The notes: generated from the letters alone by a model not told the origin. Counted from the stretch's first letter, positions 41,602-55,940 are shown. The stretch: 64,000 nucleotides of DNA from Crotophaga sulcirostris (GCA_013397455.1 VYZB01000277.1:840608-904607), one strand, 5' to 3'. Numbers and translations: made by a program.

Positions 41602-41787
41602 TATTCGGGAGAAGTTCCTGAGAACAGAGTGGAAGTTGTGGTGGCAAATCTGACGGTGATGGACCGGGACCAGCCTCACTCGGCCAACTGGAACGCCATC
41701 TACCGCATCATCAGCGGGGACCCCTCTGGCCACTTCACCATCCGCACCGACCCCGTCACCAACGAAGGCATGGTAACCGTGGTGAAG
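41602..41787 (+). CDS. CDH4: CDH4 exon 9: first half of EC3
   Basis: This exon encodes residues 47-108, starting YSGEVPENR and ending MVTVVK. The PEN glutamate and the DRDQP motif are calcium ligands at the EC2-EC3 boundary of classical cadherins. ANLTV is a potential N-glycosylation site. The frame is phase 0 at both ends and 186 bases long, the size expected for exon 9. The acceptor is TTTATTTGCAG, the donor GTAAGG at 41788. The exon is markedly GC- and CpG-richer than its flanking introns. That leaves a long antisense frame open across it, which is a shadow and not a gene. Confidence 0.97.
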
Positions 41788-44700
41788 GTAAGGGGAAAGC
41801 CAAAGCAAACCCACATTTAGCACTTTTTCAGCTAGTGAAGGGAGTGCCAGAAGGCAGAAATGGGCAGTTATTTCATGCCTTCTCTACCTGGGTGCTCAGA
41901 TGTTGTTTCCCATCTCTCTCTGTGCAGATATTCTGGATACTTCAAGTATGTGCCACAGGTTCTGGGTTTCCCAGCTCAGCCCAGCCCTCTGTAAACTCTC
42001 AGATGTGGAAGGCACCTCCCAGCATCCGAGCCTGCCCTCTGCATCCTGCTCCTCCTTGGCTTTTTGAGCACTGTAAGAGGAAATGGTGCCTGGGCTGGGC
42101 AGCCTTGCTCTGCCTGGCAGGTTTGGGGCAGAGGCTGCACCTTCTCCTTTTTGAGTCAGAAAACTCCCTGTTAGCTGTGAATGAGGAGTAGCGTTGCACT
42201 GCAGGGGATCAGTCAAGTGATCCTCTGTGAGAGCAGGGAGTGCAGGAGAGATTTCAGGAGGACTGAGTTTCTTGGTAAGAGAAGGAAAGGAGAGAAGATT
42301 TTCCTCTGATTGAGTTGCTTGGCAGAAAAATGTTGGAGCAATTTTCTTTTCCTAGTATCAAAAGCACTAAGCACACAGTATGGGCCGGATCCTCCCCTTT
42401 TAAGGAATGCTACTCCCCAAGTCAGATCAGCAGAGGGTCTTGTCCAAAGGCTCTCAGAAATAATGCTGTAAGTATCCACCATCCCTTCTTTCCTCCATCC
42501 ACTGCCTTCAGTGTTAGGAGAGCTGGAGCCCTCAAGATACCTGCAGCAAGCATTAAATTCTGTTTCCCTTTTTGCCTCCAAAGAACACGATTTCATCTTC
42601 ATTCGAGTGGTCCCTTCCCATTCAGCTCGTGAGGCCAGCAGCTCGGGCAGTGAATGCTTTGCAGTCATTATACACAGCCAGAACACAACCAGACCTGTTC
42701 AGCATCCACGGAATCTCTTCCCAAATAAGATGCCTGTCGATGCTCCCTCTGACTACCAAAAAGTGAGGGCATCACAAACAGGCTCCTGTGGTCAGTATTT
42801 CACATGACACGCTCTGTGTGCTGCACCTGAAATGGATAAAATCTACTGGGATGGACAAAGGCCTCATGTCTTGATAAGTCTGTCCTTCTCTAAAAGTTTT
42901 AATCAACAACTTTGGATGAAACACTAATGTTTAAAGAGCAACACAATTTAAGAATAGCTCTGTGTTTAAAAAAGCTGTGCTGCCTTGTAGCTAATGAGTT
43001 ACCGTCATCTTAATTCCTACGGTTTGGCTATTAGGAAAAATGACATCAGTGAAATGCCAGTGAGGTTATGCTGGTAGGAACGTGTGAGCTTGTCCTGTTC
43101 CCTGACCCTTAGGCTATGTGTGTGTGTCTGCAGATGCCACTTTGCTGAAATTTTGAGAGAGACATCATCCTACCTGCTAGATGGTATTTCAGCAGGGTCT
43201 TTTTATTTATCACTGTTTATGGCTCTGTGATGGCAGTTGACAGCCTTGTCTGGTGCTACATTCCAAAACCTCCTCAAGCTTAGCAGTCATTCTAGACACG
43301 TGTGTATGGATGTATGTGTGTGAGTAGGTATATTCTGCTTAAACAGAAAACATTCAACAGACTAAAATGCAACAATTTAACTTTGTTGATATCAGCAGCC
43401 AGTCTGAAATTGAAATGCAAACGTTTTCCCTGCAAGCAGTGAGGACCCCTTATTCTTCATCTGGTAAAGTGTCAGTTTACAGGCACCTCAAAGTGAACAA
43501 TGGGGGATTTACCTGATCATCACTGCCACACAAGGACTTGTGCATAATGAACCATCCCTTGTGCAGAACTTGCAGGCAAAAAGCTGGGGAGATTTGTCAA
43601 GACACCACTGATGCTGGTGTTGGCTTTCCACTGCTGGGTAACCCACAATGGTCACAATGCAGAGAACCACAGGAAAATCCTGTCTTCTCAAGCTGAAGAG
43701 AACCTTGAAATTGCATTGAATGTCTTCACTATGTAACCTCACCTGATCCTCCTGGGCACCCAGAGTTTCTTACCCTTATCAAGAAAGGAGGCTTTTTGGT
43801 GTATTTTCAGCACGGAGAATGAGTGAAATTGCTTTTGATTAAATTTTCATGGTGAAGAAGGGAAGACTTTTAGGATTCCACCTACTTCTTTGAAATATTT
43901 TGTTCTCTGTTAATATGTGAATATGCTTAAAGGTTGAGGGAATGTATGCACATCAAGCTGGGTGGCCAGTCAGAGCTTGTTCTTCGGGGTGTGGGAGTAG
44001 TCTCTTGCTGGTCTGATCCCTGTGTGGATTGAAAGCACAGGTGAAAATTTAAGCCAAGTACTGAACCTTGTGTTTACAGACCCTCCATGGCTGGATTGTC
44101 GTGTGGCTCCTTGAAGCTGCTCATACATCACTCCCCACTGCTGTGAGCAAAGGGGTTTGCATCTGGGCTATGGCAGTCACAGAAACAGCACAGAGAAGGG
44201 CGTTCTGTGGAGAATCCTGTCCCTTCACCAGCATTGTGGGGGCCAGAAATGGAGGGCCAAAAGTACTTCCAAACCATGAAGCTCTTTGGAGTTCAGATGA
44301 TGCTCATAGGGGACATTTTGCCACCATTCTCAGCCACACCCCATCTGGAGCTCCAGCCTGGTCACCAAACATTTCCTTTTTGTGTTTGAGCCTTTCTGCA
44401 ACCATGCAAGACCCTCAGAGAAAGCCTTGATCAAGGGGAGAAAGAGACTTCCTGCTCAGATGAGGCACCACAGAGTCTTGAGACAATCTCCAAGAGCAGC
44501 AGTGACTGCCCTGTGGCAGCCAGCTAAGTAAAATGTTATTATAAACTCTGCATGGATCAGAGTTATGAATTTATAATGGAGATGCTTCCAAATTTGATTT
44601 AACAATAACATAAGGCAAATTTGTTCTTTCAATTAAAAGTACCTTGAAAAAAGGAGGACACATGGTGAGCCCTCGGCTTTACTCTGCTGCAGCAAGGTTG

Positions 44701-46524
44701 AAGAGGATGTGTAGCATCTGCACGGAGATGTTTCAGAGCCATTTGTGCCAGGTCAGCCACTGAACATCCAACAAGGAGTATCAGCAAAGGTGCTACTTTT
44801 TAATTTCATGTCACATACCTCTTGGACTTGAAATTAAAACGCAGGCTATGGTCCAGCACCTCCTTGTCCCAGATGTTGCGGCTCCTGCTGTTGGCCTGAT
44901 CAGTGTGCAGCGTTTCCACTGAGGTGTATTGAGATGGAAGGGATTAGTGTAGTGTGATGAATACGGCGTGTCCCTTGCATCAGGTCACACCCTGGCAGAC
45001 CTGTGTGTGGTCAGAGGGTGCTGTGCATCATCGGGCAGGGAGCCCAGTGGTTGCCTGCATCACTTCCCCCTGGAGCTGCTCAGATTGGAGCCCCTGTGGG
45101 GAAGGAGGTGCAGACTGGCTGTGGGCAAGGTTAGCAAATAGGCCAGCACACACACAAAAAAAAAAGGAGGGGAGACTGGAGGAATATAAATTAGGGGGGT
45201 GTGAAAGAAATTGAGGAAATACATTAGTCAAATTGTTTCAAGGCCTTGAATAGTGTTGAAATGGGAACTTTTACCATGCATCTTTTTTGAATGCGGTACA
45301 AGTCCATGAGTGAGTGCTGGTGGGTGTACTGGGAATCTTTATGCTTCCTTTTATTTATTAAATGTTGGCCCTGCCTGTCAGGAAACCATTTAGCAATAGG
45401 AACATTTGCACTTCAATCGAATAGAGATTCCCCTGTTTTACCTTTTGCCCCTGAAATTTGTTTCTCTCGTGTAGCCTCCTATGATTTGATTTCTCTCCTG
45501 ACAATACTGGGTTTTAAACAGAACATGGAAGCCAGTTCTTGCAGATGTAAATCAGTACAGCTCTTCTGAAATCAATGTAACCGTGGCGTTTTACACCGGG
45601 AGAGGACGCCTTGCAGACTCAGCGCTGGAAGGTATTAGGGAGAATGGTTCTGCTTCTAAATTTATAAATTACGGCAAAGCGGTTTTTAACAAGCAGAGGT
45701 GTGATCCTGCATAAATCAAGCCTCCTTGGCAGATGATTAGTGACTTCCCTCATAATAATTAGTGGGATGGCTTAGAAATTATTATTATACTGCAGTTCAG
45801 CCAGTTGTGCCAGCAAAGGCTTTTCACTCCTTCTGGCTTCTAAGACATATTGTCCTTATGTGCATGTAGATCTGTGGCCACCCAACAACACAGTGGATCT
45901 GTGGGAGAGTGCAGGCAACCTCAGCTGAGCACGAGCTGTCTTGCAAGAAGTCGAGAGGTCCCACTGGAAGGACCACCTGATTAGCAGGACCAGGCATTGC
46001 TCTTTGCAGCTCCACCTTTGCTATGAACTCACTTAAGAGGGAAAATTAAGAGCACTTCAGCCTTATGAGTCCACATAGACTGTCCTAGCTGCTTAGTCAG
46101 CAGCTTTAAATGCTGTTACCAACTGTTGAGTATCCATCCAACCCCTCTTTACAGGCTCCACCTGTTGCATTTAGAGCAGCCCAGGGTGGATTCGTTCACT
46201 CGGTGCTCAGCTAACAGAGGCAGCTTCTGGTTTGGAAGCCGCTTAGCATTGGAACAAAACACAGGGCAAATCTTCCCTTGCTGTTTGCAATTCTTACTTT
46301 GTGGGGTTTTTTTAATCTATTTGACTCTCCAAATACTGGAAGGCCAGCTCCTCTGCTGGATTGAAGCTAGTCTGGATTTACAGCTCTAAAAGAACTGAGC
46401 TCAGGAGGAAACAAGATGAGGCAGTGGCTTTGATATCATCTGCCTTCTAAATCTTGCAGCTTTCAGCCAGAAGATAGAATTTATTCTCTGCTTGGCTCTA
46501 TACTTGCTTGTTTGTTTGTTTTAG
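41788..46524 (+). other. CDH4: CDH4 intron 9 (4.7 kb)
   Basis: This is a GTAAGG...TTTTAG intron. It contains an old repeat-like segment at 45546-45612 and an A-rich run near 45.2 kb. The antisense and sense open frames at 42.2-42.8 kb show no recognisable domain and are treated as chance. Otherwise I recognise nothing in it. Confidence 0.9.
45546..45612. mobile_element. Old sauropsid-type repeat with internal TTTACACCGG motif
   Basis: GTAAATCAGTACAGCTC, then TGAAATCAATGTAACC, then TTTTACACCGGGAGAGGA parallels a widespread old amniote repeat with 'GTAAATCAGGAGTA', 'TGAAGTCAATGGAGTTAC' and 'GTAAAACTGGTG' segments. The family name is uncertain. Confidence 0.4.
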
Positions 46525-46778
46525 GCAGTCGATTATGAGATGAACAGAGCTTTCATGCTGACAGTGATGGTATCAAACCAAGCTCCCCTGGCCAGTGGCA
46601 TCCAGATGTCCTTCCAGTCAACAGCAGGAGTCACCATTTCGGTCACGGATGTCAACGAAGCACCATATTTCCCCACGAACCGCAAGTTAATCAGGCTGGA
46701 GGAAGGGGTGCCTACAGGGACAATCCTGACAACGTTTTCAGCGGTGGATCCGGATCGCTTCATGCAGCAGGCAGTAAG
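46525..46778 (+). CDS. CDH4: CDH4 exon 10: rest of EC3, EC3-EC4 linker, start of EC4
   Basis: This exon encodes residues 109-193. It completes EC3 ([20 protein letters not shown]) and carries the linker DVNEAPYF, the EC4 start with LEEGVPTGT, and the calcium motif DPDRF. The linker has Ala where most cadherin linkers have the second Asn of DxNDNxP. The exon starts in phase 0 and ends after two bases of the Arg codon (AG), completed by A from exon 11. Length is 254 bases. The acceptor is a strong TTTGTTTGTTTTAG. The donor GTGGGA is weak, and a better-looking GTAAGG begins five bases earlier (see findings). Confidence 0.97.
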
Positions 46779-49700
46779 GTGGGAAACCAGGTGGCCAAGT
46801 GAGCTCGTTTACAGGAGGGGGATTTCAGCTGCAGCAGTTTGGGGAACAAAGCAGCTGAAGGCTGATTTGCAAACTGATTGACGAGATAAGAGTAAAATGC
46901 TTGGCAGTTAAATGCACCCTCAGTTGAGAACTTGCAGAGCACCCCACAGGCTTGTGAAGTTGTGATCCTCCTTCCCACAGGTAAGCCAGGCTCCAAGCAG
47001 CTGGATCTGGGTGGGCAGACAGATTTGGATCCCCTGTTACTGGCTCGCAGAGGGGCACTTTTCAACTTCAAGTGAAAGCCATCAACGAGGGGTCCCTGCA
47101 TTGTTGCAAAGACAGAGGTCAGGGTTGCATTGTACCAAGTGTTTTGTCTCTGCCTTGTCAAGGATGCTTTGACCTATGTTGTTCGTGCACTTTATAAACA
47201 GAAGAAGTTTATAAACGAATGCAGCTTTATTGTTTCCATTTTACAGGGGAGAAACTGAGGCACAGAAAAGGCTAGGGCTAGATTTCCTAAGGGAATGAGT
47301 GGGATTTTTAATCATATTTTTTGTTACTTCCGGAGGATTTAGGTCCAATCTGGCTTAAAAAGCACAGCACGAGAGGAGCTGTCAGCCCATTCAGAGCAAG
47401 GCTCACTTTGTTACAAACAGCTACTGAACAGGCTTTTAAAATGTCATGTGGTTAAATATTGCCCAAGCAGTCCAACACCCATGCACATGCCATTGGCACA
47501 TGGTCTTCATCTGACTAATGCCAGTCCATGGAAGCGCCCCTCTCCTGCTCTGCAGTCAGCCAGAGCTGTTCTGACTTTCCCTTTCCATTCAGCCCAGCTG
47601 CCAAACCTAACCTCCCTGTTAACCACTGTCTCTATGAATGGGATTCCAGCAGGCAACATATTAGCCTTCTAAAACCAGGATGCTTGGCCTGAGCAGTTTA
47701 AGATTGGATTTAGTCCATGCTGTGACTGAGAACGTGTCACTCGCTGTGTTTTCTTGCACCCAGGCAGATGGGGGACTGAGTCCATGGTCAAGGACCCAAC
47801 TCCCACGCCTTCCCACTGGGAAATACATTGGCACAAAAAATGCATGTGAAAATGAGAGTCCTTGTGACACTTTTCCCAAGTATTTCAGCCTCCATCTGTG
47901 CAGTCAAGAAGTGCATTTCCTGCTCGTAGATACTTCTGCGGCCACAGAAGTTTGTTTCTTTTTTCACTCCCAGCCTGTAAGCACCGCAGTATTTTTGGCG
48001 GAATGCGAGCCTACGGCATGACCACGGCAGAGGCCACTTAAACTTACATCAGTTGTGACATCTCATGTCAGGGAGAGTTTGAAGTATTTCACCTGGCACA
48101 GAGCTGTCTGGTCTAGAAAATGATAGTTTATTCACTGCCTCGTCTTGTTGTCTTTAGACAGGTATTGCTACTTTTGAGGAGAGAGACCATCCTAACTAAC
48201 AAGCCAGTTTTTCTTATATTCTTTTTGAAATATTGGCCTCTGAAGGGTCTTTATTTCCCTGACGTCTGTACCCAGGCTGGTTTTCAGAGGAGAGAGCAGC
48301 TCATTTTTGATTGAATACTCCTCTAACCCAGAGGTGGATGGTCTGTAATCCAAATGAGCATCTGCCATCTCTGAGAGAAGGACTGGCTCTGCTGAGCCAT
48401 TCCTGTGATTGTACAGTGCATGTGCAGGATTCTGTAAGACTTTCTGTGAATATGAAAAGCAAATTACTTGAGTTGTTTTTTTTCCAGGGCTCCCAGGACA
48501 CACATTTTGTGTATCCACCAGCACTTTGTTTCCAAACCCTTGTACAGTCTATTTTACACTTTTTTCATCAGGACAGCCCAATGCTGAAGCTGTGCAAGAG
48601 GCACCCGGGTGTTGTTGCAGTCTTGTCTTTGCAAGTCTGCACAAAGGATATTTTAGTTTTTCTTCACAGTTGGCACTGGTGAATTAGGAAAAAAGGATAC
48701 CCAGAAACCTAAGCCTTACAGATCCACGATAAGCACTTTGCAGAGCGCTGATTCAGCTGCCTGGAGCCTTGCATACAGTTTTCTGTCTCTCTCAGTGTAG
48801 TCTTTGAAGAAACAGAGGTTCTACAAATAGAAGATAAGGAAGCAGGGGGATCTCCAGTAAGGCACAGCTTGGCATGGCCAATGTCACACCTCAAGTTATC
48901 CTCATTAGCCACAGACTCACTCACAAAGCCAGCTTTGAAACTGGATCCCTGGTCATTCAGCAGAGAAGGGGCAGGAGACTCATAGCAGTGATATTAAAAA
49001 GAAATGAAAACATCCCAAAGAGTCTAGCTCCATGAAATCTAATTCTTTCCTTTGGCAGGGGCTTGTGCAGCTGTGTGTTGCTTTCCTGCTCACATGGATT
49101 GACACAGCTCAAGTTTCACTTTGAGTTCAGCTTCAAACAGCCCATTTCTGGAAAGGAATATTCACCAGAAGCTCTCCCGCCTGTATATCTTAACTACAAA
49201 AAATTATATAAAACTATCAGCAGGTCTGAGATAGCTGTGAAATAACTTCTTGTACGCTTATTTCAGAAATTTATAGTTTGGCCATTTATTAGCTTACAGT
49301 TTAGGTAATAAGGGTCCACCTCAACTCAAGCTATACAAAACTGAGAGGTAGAAATCAAAAGCAAAAAATAAAACCAAGAAACTAAGCAAGTGCGAAAGGT
49401 GAACGGAACACCTTGATCTGGAGAACAAGGAAAGTGTTTCCCCAAAACAAACCATGTTCATAGCTGGCTGCACAGAGCAGGAACAGGCTTAGGCTGTGAG
49501 ACTGAGCAGCTGGGAGGCCAGTCTGGTGTTGGATCCTTCCAGCCCAGGGCACGCTGGGCACTGCCAAGGGGATGCCCTTGTTGCTGCTTTCTTCAAACTT
49601 TCCACATCCATAGGATCATCTTACCTGCTATTTCATGAACATATAAAAAGCAGACCTGAAACTGCTTCACCCTTGAATCCACGCCTTAATACAGCTGTGA

Positions 49701-50240
49701 GTTCCCATTACAGTGTCCCCAGGGGAATTGCTGCTGCAGATACAACTCTGGTGCAAAAGAGTGGCCTGAAAACTTCCATTCTTCCAATGTGGCATTTCCC
49801 AAACTATTGTTTGTTAGTGATGGGCAGAAAGGGAATATCCACAGCTTTAGAGTGTGAGCTGTTAGGAAGGGCAATGTTGAGAGGAGGAGAGAGCAGGAAT
49901 CCATCCTCTAATTCAGACATACAAATGCAGTGGTCATTGCAAACCCCGTTTCTCCTCGGCTGCAGAGACCTCAGGCTGTGTCCACTCCCAGCAGCAGGAA
50001 GCTGGCATGTAAATGGCACTTAGTGGAAAGAAAAACCTTGAAAATGAAAGAAATAGAAAAATTGAATAATTGTAGAGGTCAAAAACCAGATACTCAATTA
50101 GTGTTTTGTTTGTCAACAAAACCAGTTATCCAAAGGTCCTTTGAATCATGGGTCAGGAGCCCAGAAAAAAACTTATTTCAAGCAATATTAAGGATATGTC
50201 AGTGAAAAGACTGCCATGTATTTATTTCCTTTCTCTGTAG
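46779..50240 (+). other. CDH4: CDH4 intron 10 (3.5 kb)
   Basis: The intron has a GTGGGA donor and a TTTCTCTGTAG acceptor. It holds a MIR-like fragment at 47232-47292. The open frame of 175 codons at 49496-50023 has no similarity I recognise. Nothing else is visible. Confidence 0.9.
47232..47292 (+). mobile_element. MIR-like SINE fragment
   Basis: TTCCATTTTACAGGGGAGAA followed by ACTGAGGCACAGAAAAGGCT is close to the MIR text 'CCATTTTACAGATGAGGAAACTGAGGCACAGAGAGG'. This is the clearest MIR signature in the window. Confidence 0.75.
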
Positions 50241-50383
50241 ATACTCTAAGCTGTCAGATCCTGCAAACTGGCTGAACATTAATGCCACAAATGGTCAGAT
50301 CACTACTGCTGCTGTCCTTGATCGAGAGTCAGACTACATTAAGAATAATGTCTACGAGGCCACATTCTTGGCGGCTGACAACG
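50241..50383 (+). CDS. CDH4: CDH4 exon 11: central EC4
   Basis: This exon encodes residues 193-241. After completing the split Arg it reads [20 protein letters not shown] and ends FLAADNG, with the final Gly codon split. LDRES is the EC4 calcium motif of the LDRE class, and NAT within INATNG is a possible N-glycosylation site. The length of 143 bases matches the family. The acceptor is pyrimidine-rich CTTTCTCTGTAG, the donor GTGAGC at 50384. Confidence 0.97.
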
Positions 50384-53300
50384 GTGAGCCCAGGCTTCAC
50401 ATTGTTCATGCTTCAATAAGACTCTAATGTGATGCATTAAGAGAAATGATGCCCTGACAGAGTTGTCAGTATAAGTTATCTTTTTCCCAGGTTTTTATGG
50501 TCAAAAATGTGAAAGTGGGACGGGAAATTGCTGGAGTAAATTAAATGTGCACAGTATACAGAGAGTATTATTAAGGGAAAGGGAGGGCAAATGGAAAATC
50601 GATTTGGGGAGTTCAGTGTAGCGGTGTAGCCTGAACTTAAGAATATATCAAAGGGATGTGCTCTCCAAGGGCTGCCGAACACACTGGTCCTGGTAATCGT
50701 CCCAAAGGCACTGATCAGAGCATTCAGGAAGCCTTCCATCAGGAAACCAGAAATAATTGTGGAGGATGGCAGGAGGGTATTAAAAATAAACCAGCCCATT
50801 GAACTGTGGTGGCTTTCATGAAAGTTGTCTGTCTGTCTGTCATCGGAACTAATCTGCCTCTGTCCGCTCCGGTTCCTGAAACGTCCAGCCATCATCAGAT
50901 GCTGGTGCACTTTATTATCAAAGTCACAGAGGCCAGTACAGATCTTCTTGCAGGGAAGTCCTGTTAAGACTTGCTCTTCTCTACTCATTAAAGATCACAC
51001 AGTGCTTTTGGTCAAATTAGCACTGTGAACCTCAGCTGGCCTCACTCAGGGGCAGGCAGTCCCTTGCTGCTGCCCTGGATTTATCTTCCTGATTCTGATT
51101 AGGAGGAGCTGATGACTTTTTTGCTAACCATACCTAAATGTGGCCATGCTGTTATTTCATTCCTCTGTTCCTCCAGTCAGAAAAGGCTCTGTGGAGGGCT
51201 TGGTAGCTTCTCTGGGCAGGGAGAGGACCTTCCTCCCCCTCTTCCACCCTCTCCTTCCCCCTGCAGGGTCCAGAGCACTCACATCAAACTGGAGTCACGC
51301 TTCAGCAACAAAATCGTTCTAGACTTGGCTTCCTTATACTCTGTAGGTGCTTTCAGGACAGTTTCTGCATTAGCTCCTGTCATCCCTCAGGCTGAAGGGT
51401 GCCATGTCCATGTTGAGCAGATACAGTGGTGCTTGCAGGGCTGATGAAAACTTGTTCCTTCTGGGGTTTCAGGCTTCACTTCAGTCATTGCATCCTGGGT
51501 CACAGGAGCAATGTAGACTCATGTTAGAAATTCAGTGCTGAGTAGCAGTACCCCTTTTTGCCCCTTCTTTCTGCCATCAGCAGTAGCACTGCTGTGGTCC
51601 CCTAGCCCCATCCCAAGTTTCCACTCTCTGGAGGCAGGCAGTGCAGTGAAATCCAAAATAGTCTCAAATGGATCTAGCAGTGTTCATCTGCAAGAGCCAC
51701 TGGGCGAAACATGTCAGATGAGTTGGCCAAGGCTGTTCACTAAAGCAGTGGTAGAGCTTGAACCCATCCATCTCATCCTCTCCATCTGACCTTGCAAATC
51801 CTGGGCACTTACTACGATGTGATGTGGAGTTAACCCCTTTCCTTGGCTTTGGTGCTGATGCTGCAGTGCATCAGCGCCTCCACATCCATCATTCAGCAGC
51901 TCAGAAAGTGAGAACCTAGATAAATCTCTTTATTCTGAAAATTTAATCTATCACTGGTACATTGCAGCCATTAAAATGCATATAAAGCAACACCTTATTT
52001 AAAATTCTGTCTGGAGTGCTTAAGGATAACAGCTAAAGTTTCATCTGGGCTAACAGACTCGTTCTACATTTCTCCCAAGTTCCAGGTTATTTGACGTCAG
52101 GTACTCATCAAAGAAAGCCTTTGGGTTGGTGGTTTTGGTGAGGATTTTTCTTTCTATCTTGAAGAAGCAGCAACGTGTTCTTTCCTTGAAGTTCTTTTTG
52201 CTGCTTTCAGTATATGGTAAAGACGTTGTCTAGCCAAATCCTCCTTGGACATAATCTCTGTATTTATAGCAGCTGTGTGTTCTTCTTTCTTTTGAAATAC
52301 TGTCATTAATATTCCAATCTTAATTTCATGGAGTGGACCAATTCTCCACTGGAGAGAGTGGTGCTATGGTGGTCTTCATCTCTTGTCCAAGGATCCTTTG
52401 TAGTACATCAATACCTGCTGTAACTACAGTTTTGCTGTCTCCACATAAGAGAGCTGAAATAATTTGAAATGTTCCATGGTTTGCAGAACTTGGACATTTA
52501 AAAAAATGTTTACTTTTCACATCTCCTGAGACTGCCCCAGAACTGCACTCAGGAGCACAAAAAAACAAAAATACCAGGAACAGGAGCCCAGCAATACCCA
52601 ACAACCCTACAAAACTGCATTTTGTATGTGTAGCAACTGCAGGCTGTTTCAGCCACGTGACAGTTGGTGCCTCTCAGGACTGCTCCTGTGCATTCAGTCT
52701 ATCTCGGAGGTCAGAGTGTGCGCCTTGTGTTCATCCCAGAAGATATTCTGGGTAAGGTGAAAACAGTGATGTCACTTCGCTTTGTCCCAAAAGTCAGTTT
52801 TCATGTTCAACCCAGTATCCTGATGGGCTGTCTGTCTCCCCAGAAACTTTCAAGGCTGATCAAAGCCATTGTTTTAGAGGGAGAGGTACCCCATGCTTAC
52901 TAGATGAAAGAATGAGATCAATGACTGAAGAGCTTATGTGGGAACAATGGAAGAAGGATTTTCAGGGCTCCTTCAGAGTTTTCAAGGCTCCCTTGAAAAA
53001 TGGAGCAGAAATGAGAAGGAAAGTCTCTGGAAGCAGAAGCAATGTCTGAAAGCCTGATGGGGAAGTGGTTTGTGTAGCTTTATATCCAGCACTGGGAGGA
53101 AGAGACAGGACTGGAAATACAAACTTAAAAAAGAATTGCTGAAGCAACGCTGCCTGAGAAGGGAGGTGGTGGACGTGCCAGCGTGGAGCTGACAGATGTA
53201 TGTGTAGGGAGAGGAATTAAGAATACTGCACCATTTCTGGGAAGACTGTTCTATCTTGCCAGGGTAGGCATTACTTTGTGTAAGTGGTCATTAGTCAGAG

Positions 53301-54038
53301 AAATGTGACTCTTCATCAATAAGGGCTGGAGGACCACGACTGCTGGGCTGCAGCATCCCTGCTGGTCGGGACGAGTATAGAGGGGATGAAGAACTGGGAC
53401 ATACTGCTGCTGCCATGGGTTAACAGCATCACCCAGTGTGTTTGGCAATGGTTAGCTCATACTGTAGGCTTTGAACAAGGACCTGTCACCACTAAAGCTG
53501 GGACCGACTGTGAGATAGACTGGAGAGTTGGGCTTTCTTTGAAGCAGTGTGATAGTCTGCAAATCTAAAAGCTGGGTAGCGAGTGCTACAGAAAATGCTG
53601 ACCAACGAATTGCACTACTTACTTTCTTTTGCTTCCAAGCCCCCTTCTTCCTCTTGTAAGCTATCTTTCTAATGGTTTTTCCTCTTCAAAAAGCCATTAC
53701 CAAAATTTGCAATAGCAGCTTGGCATCACCTCCCTGTATTGTTAGAGTTTGACTAAGGACATTGCTGTAGGCTACAAATCTGCAGAACTCAACCTCCATG
53801 TTCTGCAGGAGTGAAAAACAGCAGCATTAGGAGGCTTGGGGAAGTTTTAATAATACCTCTTAAAGCAAGCGACCATGAAAGTACAGTATGTCCCAAATAA
53901 GGTCCAAGGAGGGAGGGTGAAAATGCTGGTTTATTGAAATCGGAAGGCAGAGAGGGGGCTGGTCCATGGTGTTGTCGTTCCCTCTGCTTCTTGAGTGATG
54001 GTCATCAGTCCATGTTCGGCTCTGCCTCTCCCATTCAG
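50384..54038 (+). other. CDH4: CDH4 intron 11 (3.7 kb)
   Basis: This is a GTGAGC...CCATTCAG intron. A short (TCTG)n run lies at about 50826-50840. No gene, recognisable transposon or strong regulatory signature was found in the rest. Confidence 0.9.
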
Positions 54039-54272
54039 GTGTGCCCCCCGCAAGCGGCACGGGCACTCTGCAGATCTACCTAATCGACATCAACGATAAC
54101 GCTCCTGAGCTCCTGCCAAAGGAGGCACAGATCTGTGAAAAGCCAAACCTGAATGTCATCAACATAACAGCCGCGGATGCTGACATCGATCCAAACGTTG
54201 GGCCCTTTGTCTTCGAGCTGCCAAGTGTGCCATCTGCGGTGAGGAAGAACTGGACCATAACACGGCTGAATG
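54039..54272 (+). CDS. CDH4: CDH4 exon 12: end of EC4, EC4-EC5 linker, start of EC5
   Basis: This exon encodes residues 241-319. It opens [14 protein letters not shown] and carries the linker [11 protein letters not shown], then EC5 with a cysteine in AQICEKPN and the calcium-type motif [10 protein letters not shown]. Two potential N-glycosylation sites are NIT and NWT. It ends TRLNG with Gly split after one base. Length is 234 bases, acceptor TCCCATTCAG, donor GTAAAT at 54273, somewhat weak at position +5. CpG and GC content are high compared with the introns. Confidence 0.97.
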
Positions 54273-55832
<1,560 letters not shown>

Positions 55833-55850
55833 TAAGGCTTCCAGTAGCTT

Positions 55851-55940
55851 TATAAACATCATTACACCTAACAACAGCTTATAGGCAGGGGGAGTGTTAT
55901 GATTCTCCACGTTTTGCAAGAAAAAGTTGAAGGACTTCAA
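55851..55940 (+). mobile_element. Probable MIR-like SINE fragment
   Basis: CTAACAACAGCTTATAGGCA, then GTGTTATGATTCTCCACGTT and TGCAAGAAAAAGTTGAAGG follow the MIR order 'CACAACAACCCTATGAGGTAG', 'TATTATTATCCCCATTTTA', 'CAGATGAGGAAACTGAGG'. It is strongly degraded. Confidence 0.5.

Noticed and set aside
41341..41823. 160-codon open frame on the minus strand across exon 9
   Set aside because: It is the antisense shadow of a GC-rich coding exon whose + strand reading matches EC3 residue by residue.
42213..42807. Overlapping open frames on both strands in intron 9
   Set aside because: Several frames open on both strands at once with no protein features point to chance.
49496..50023. 175-codon open frame in intron 10
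   Set aside because: No similarity to any family I know; composition is like translated intron. One such frame is expected by chance in 64 kb.
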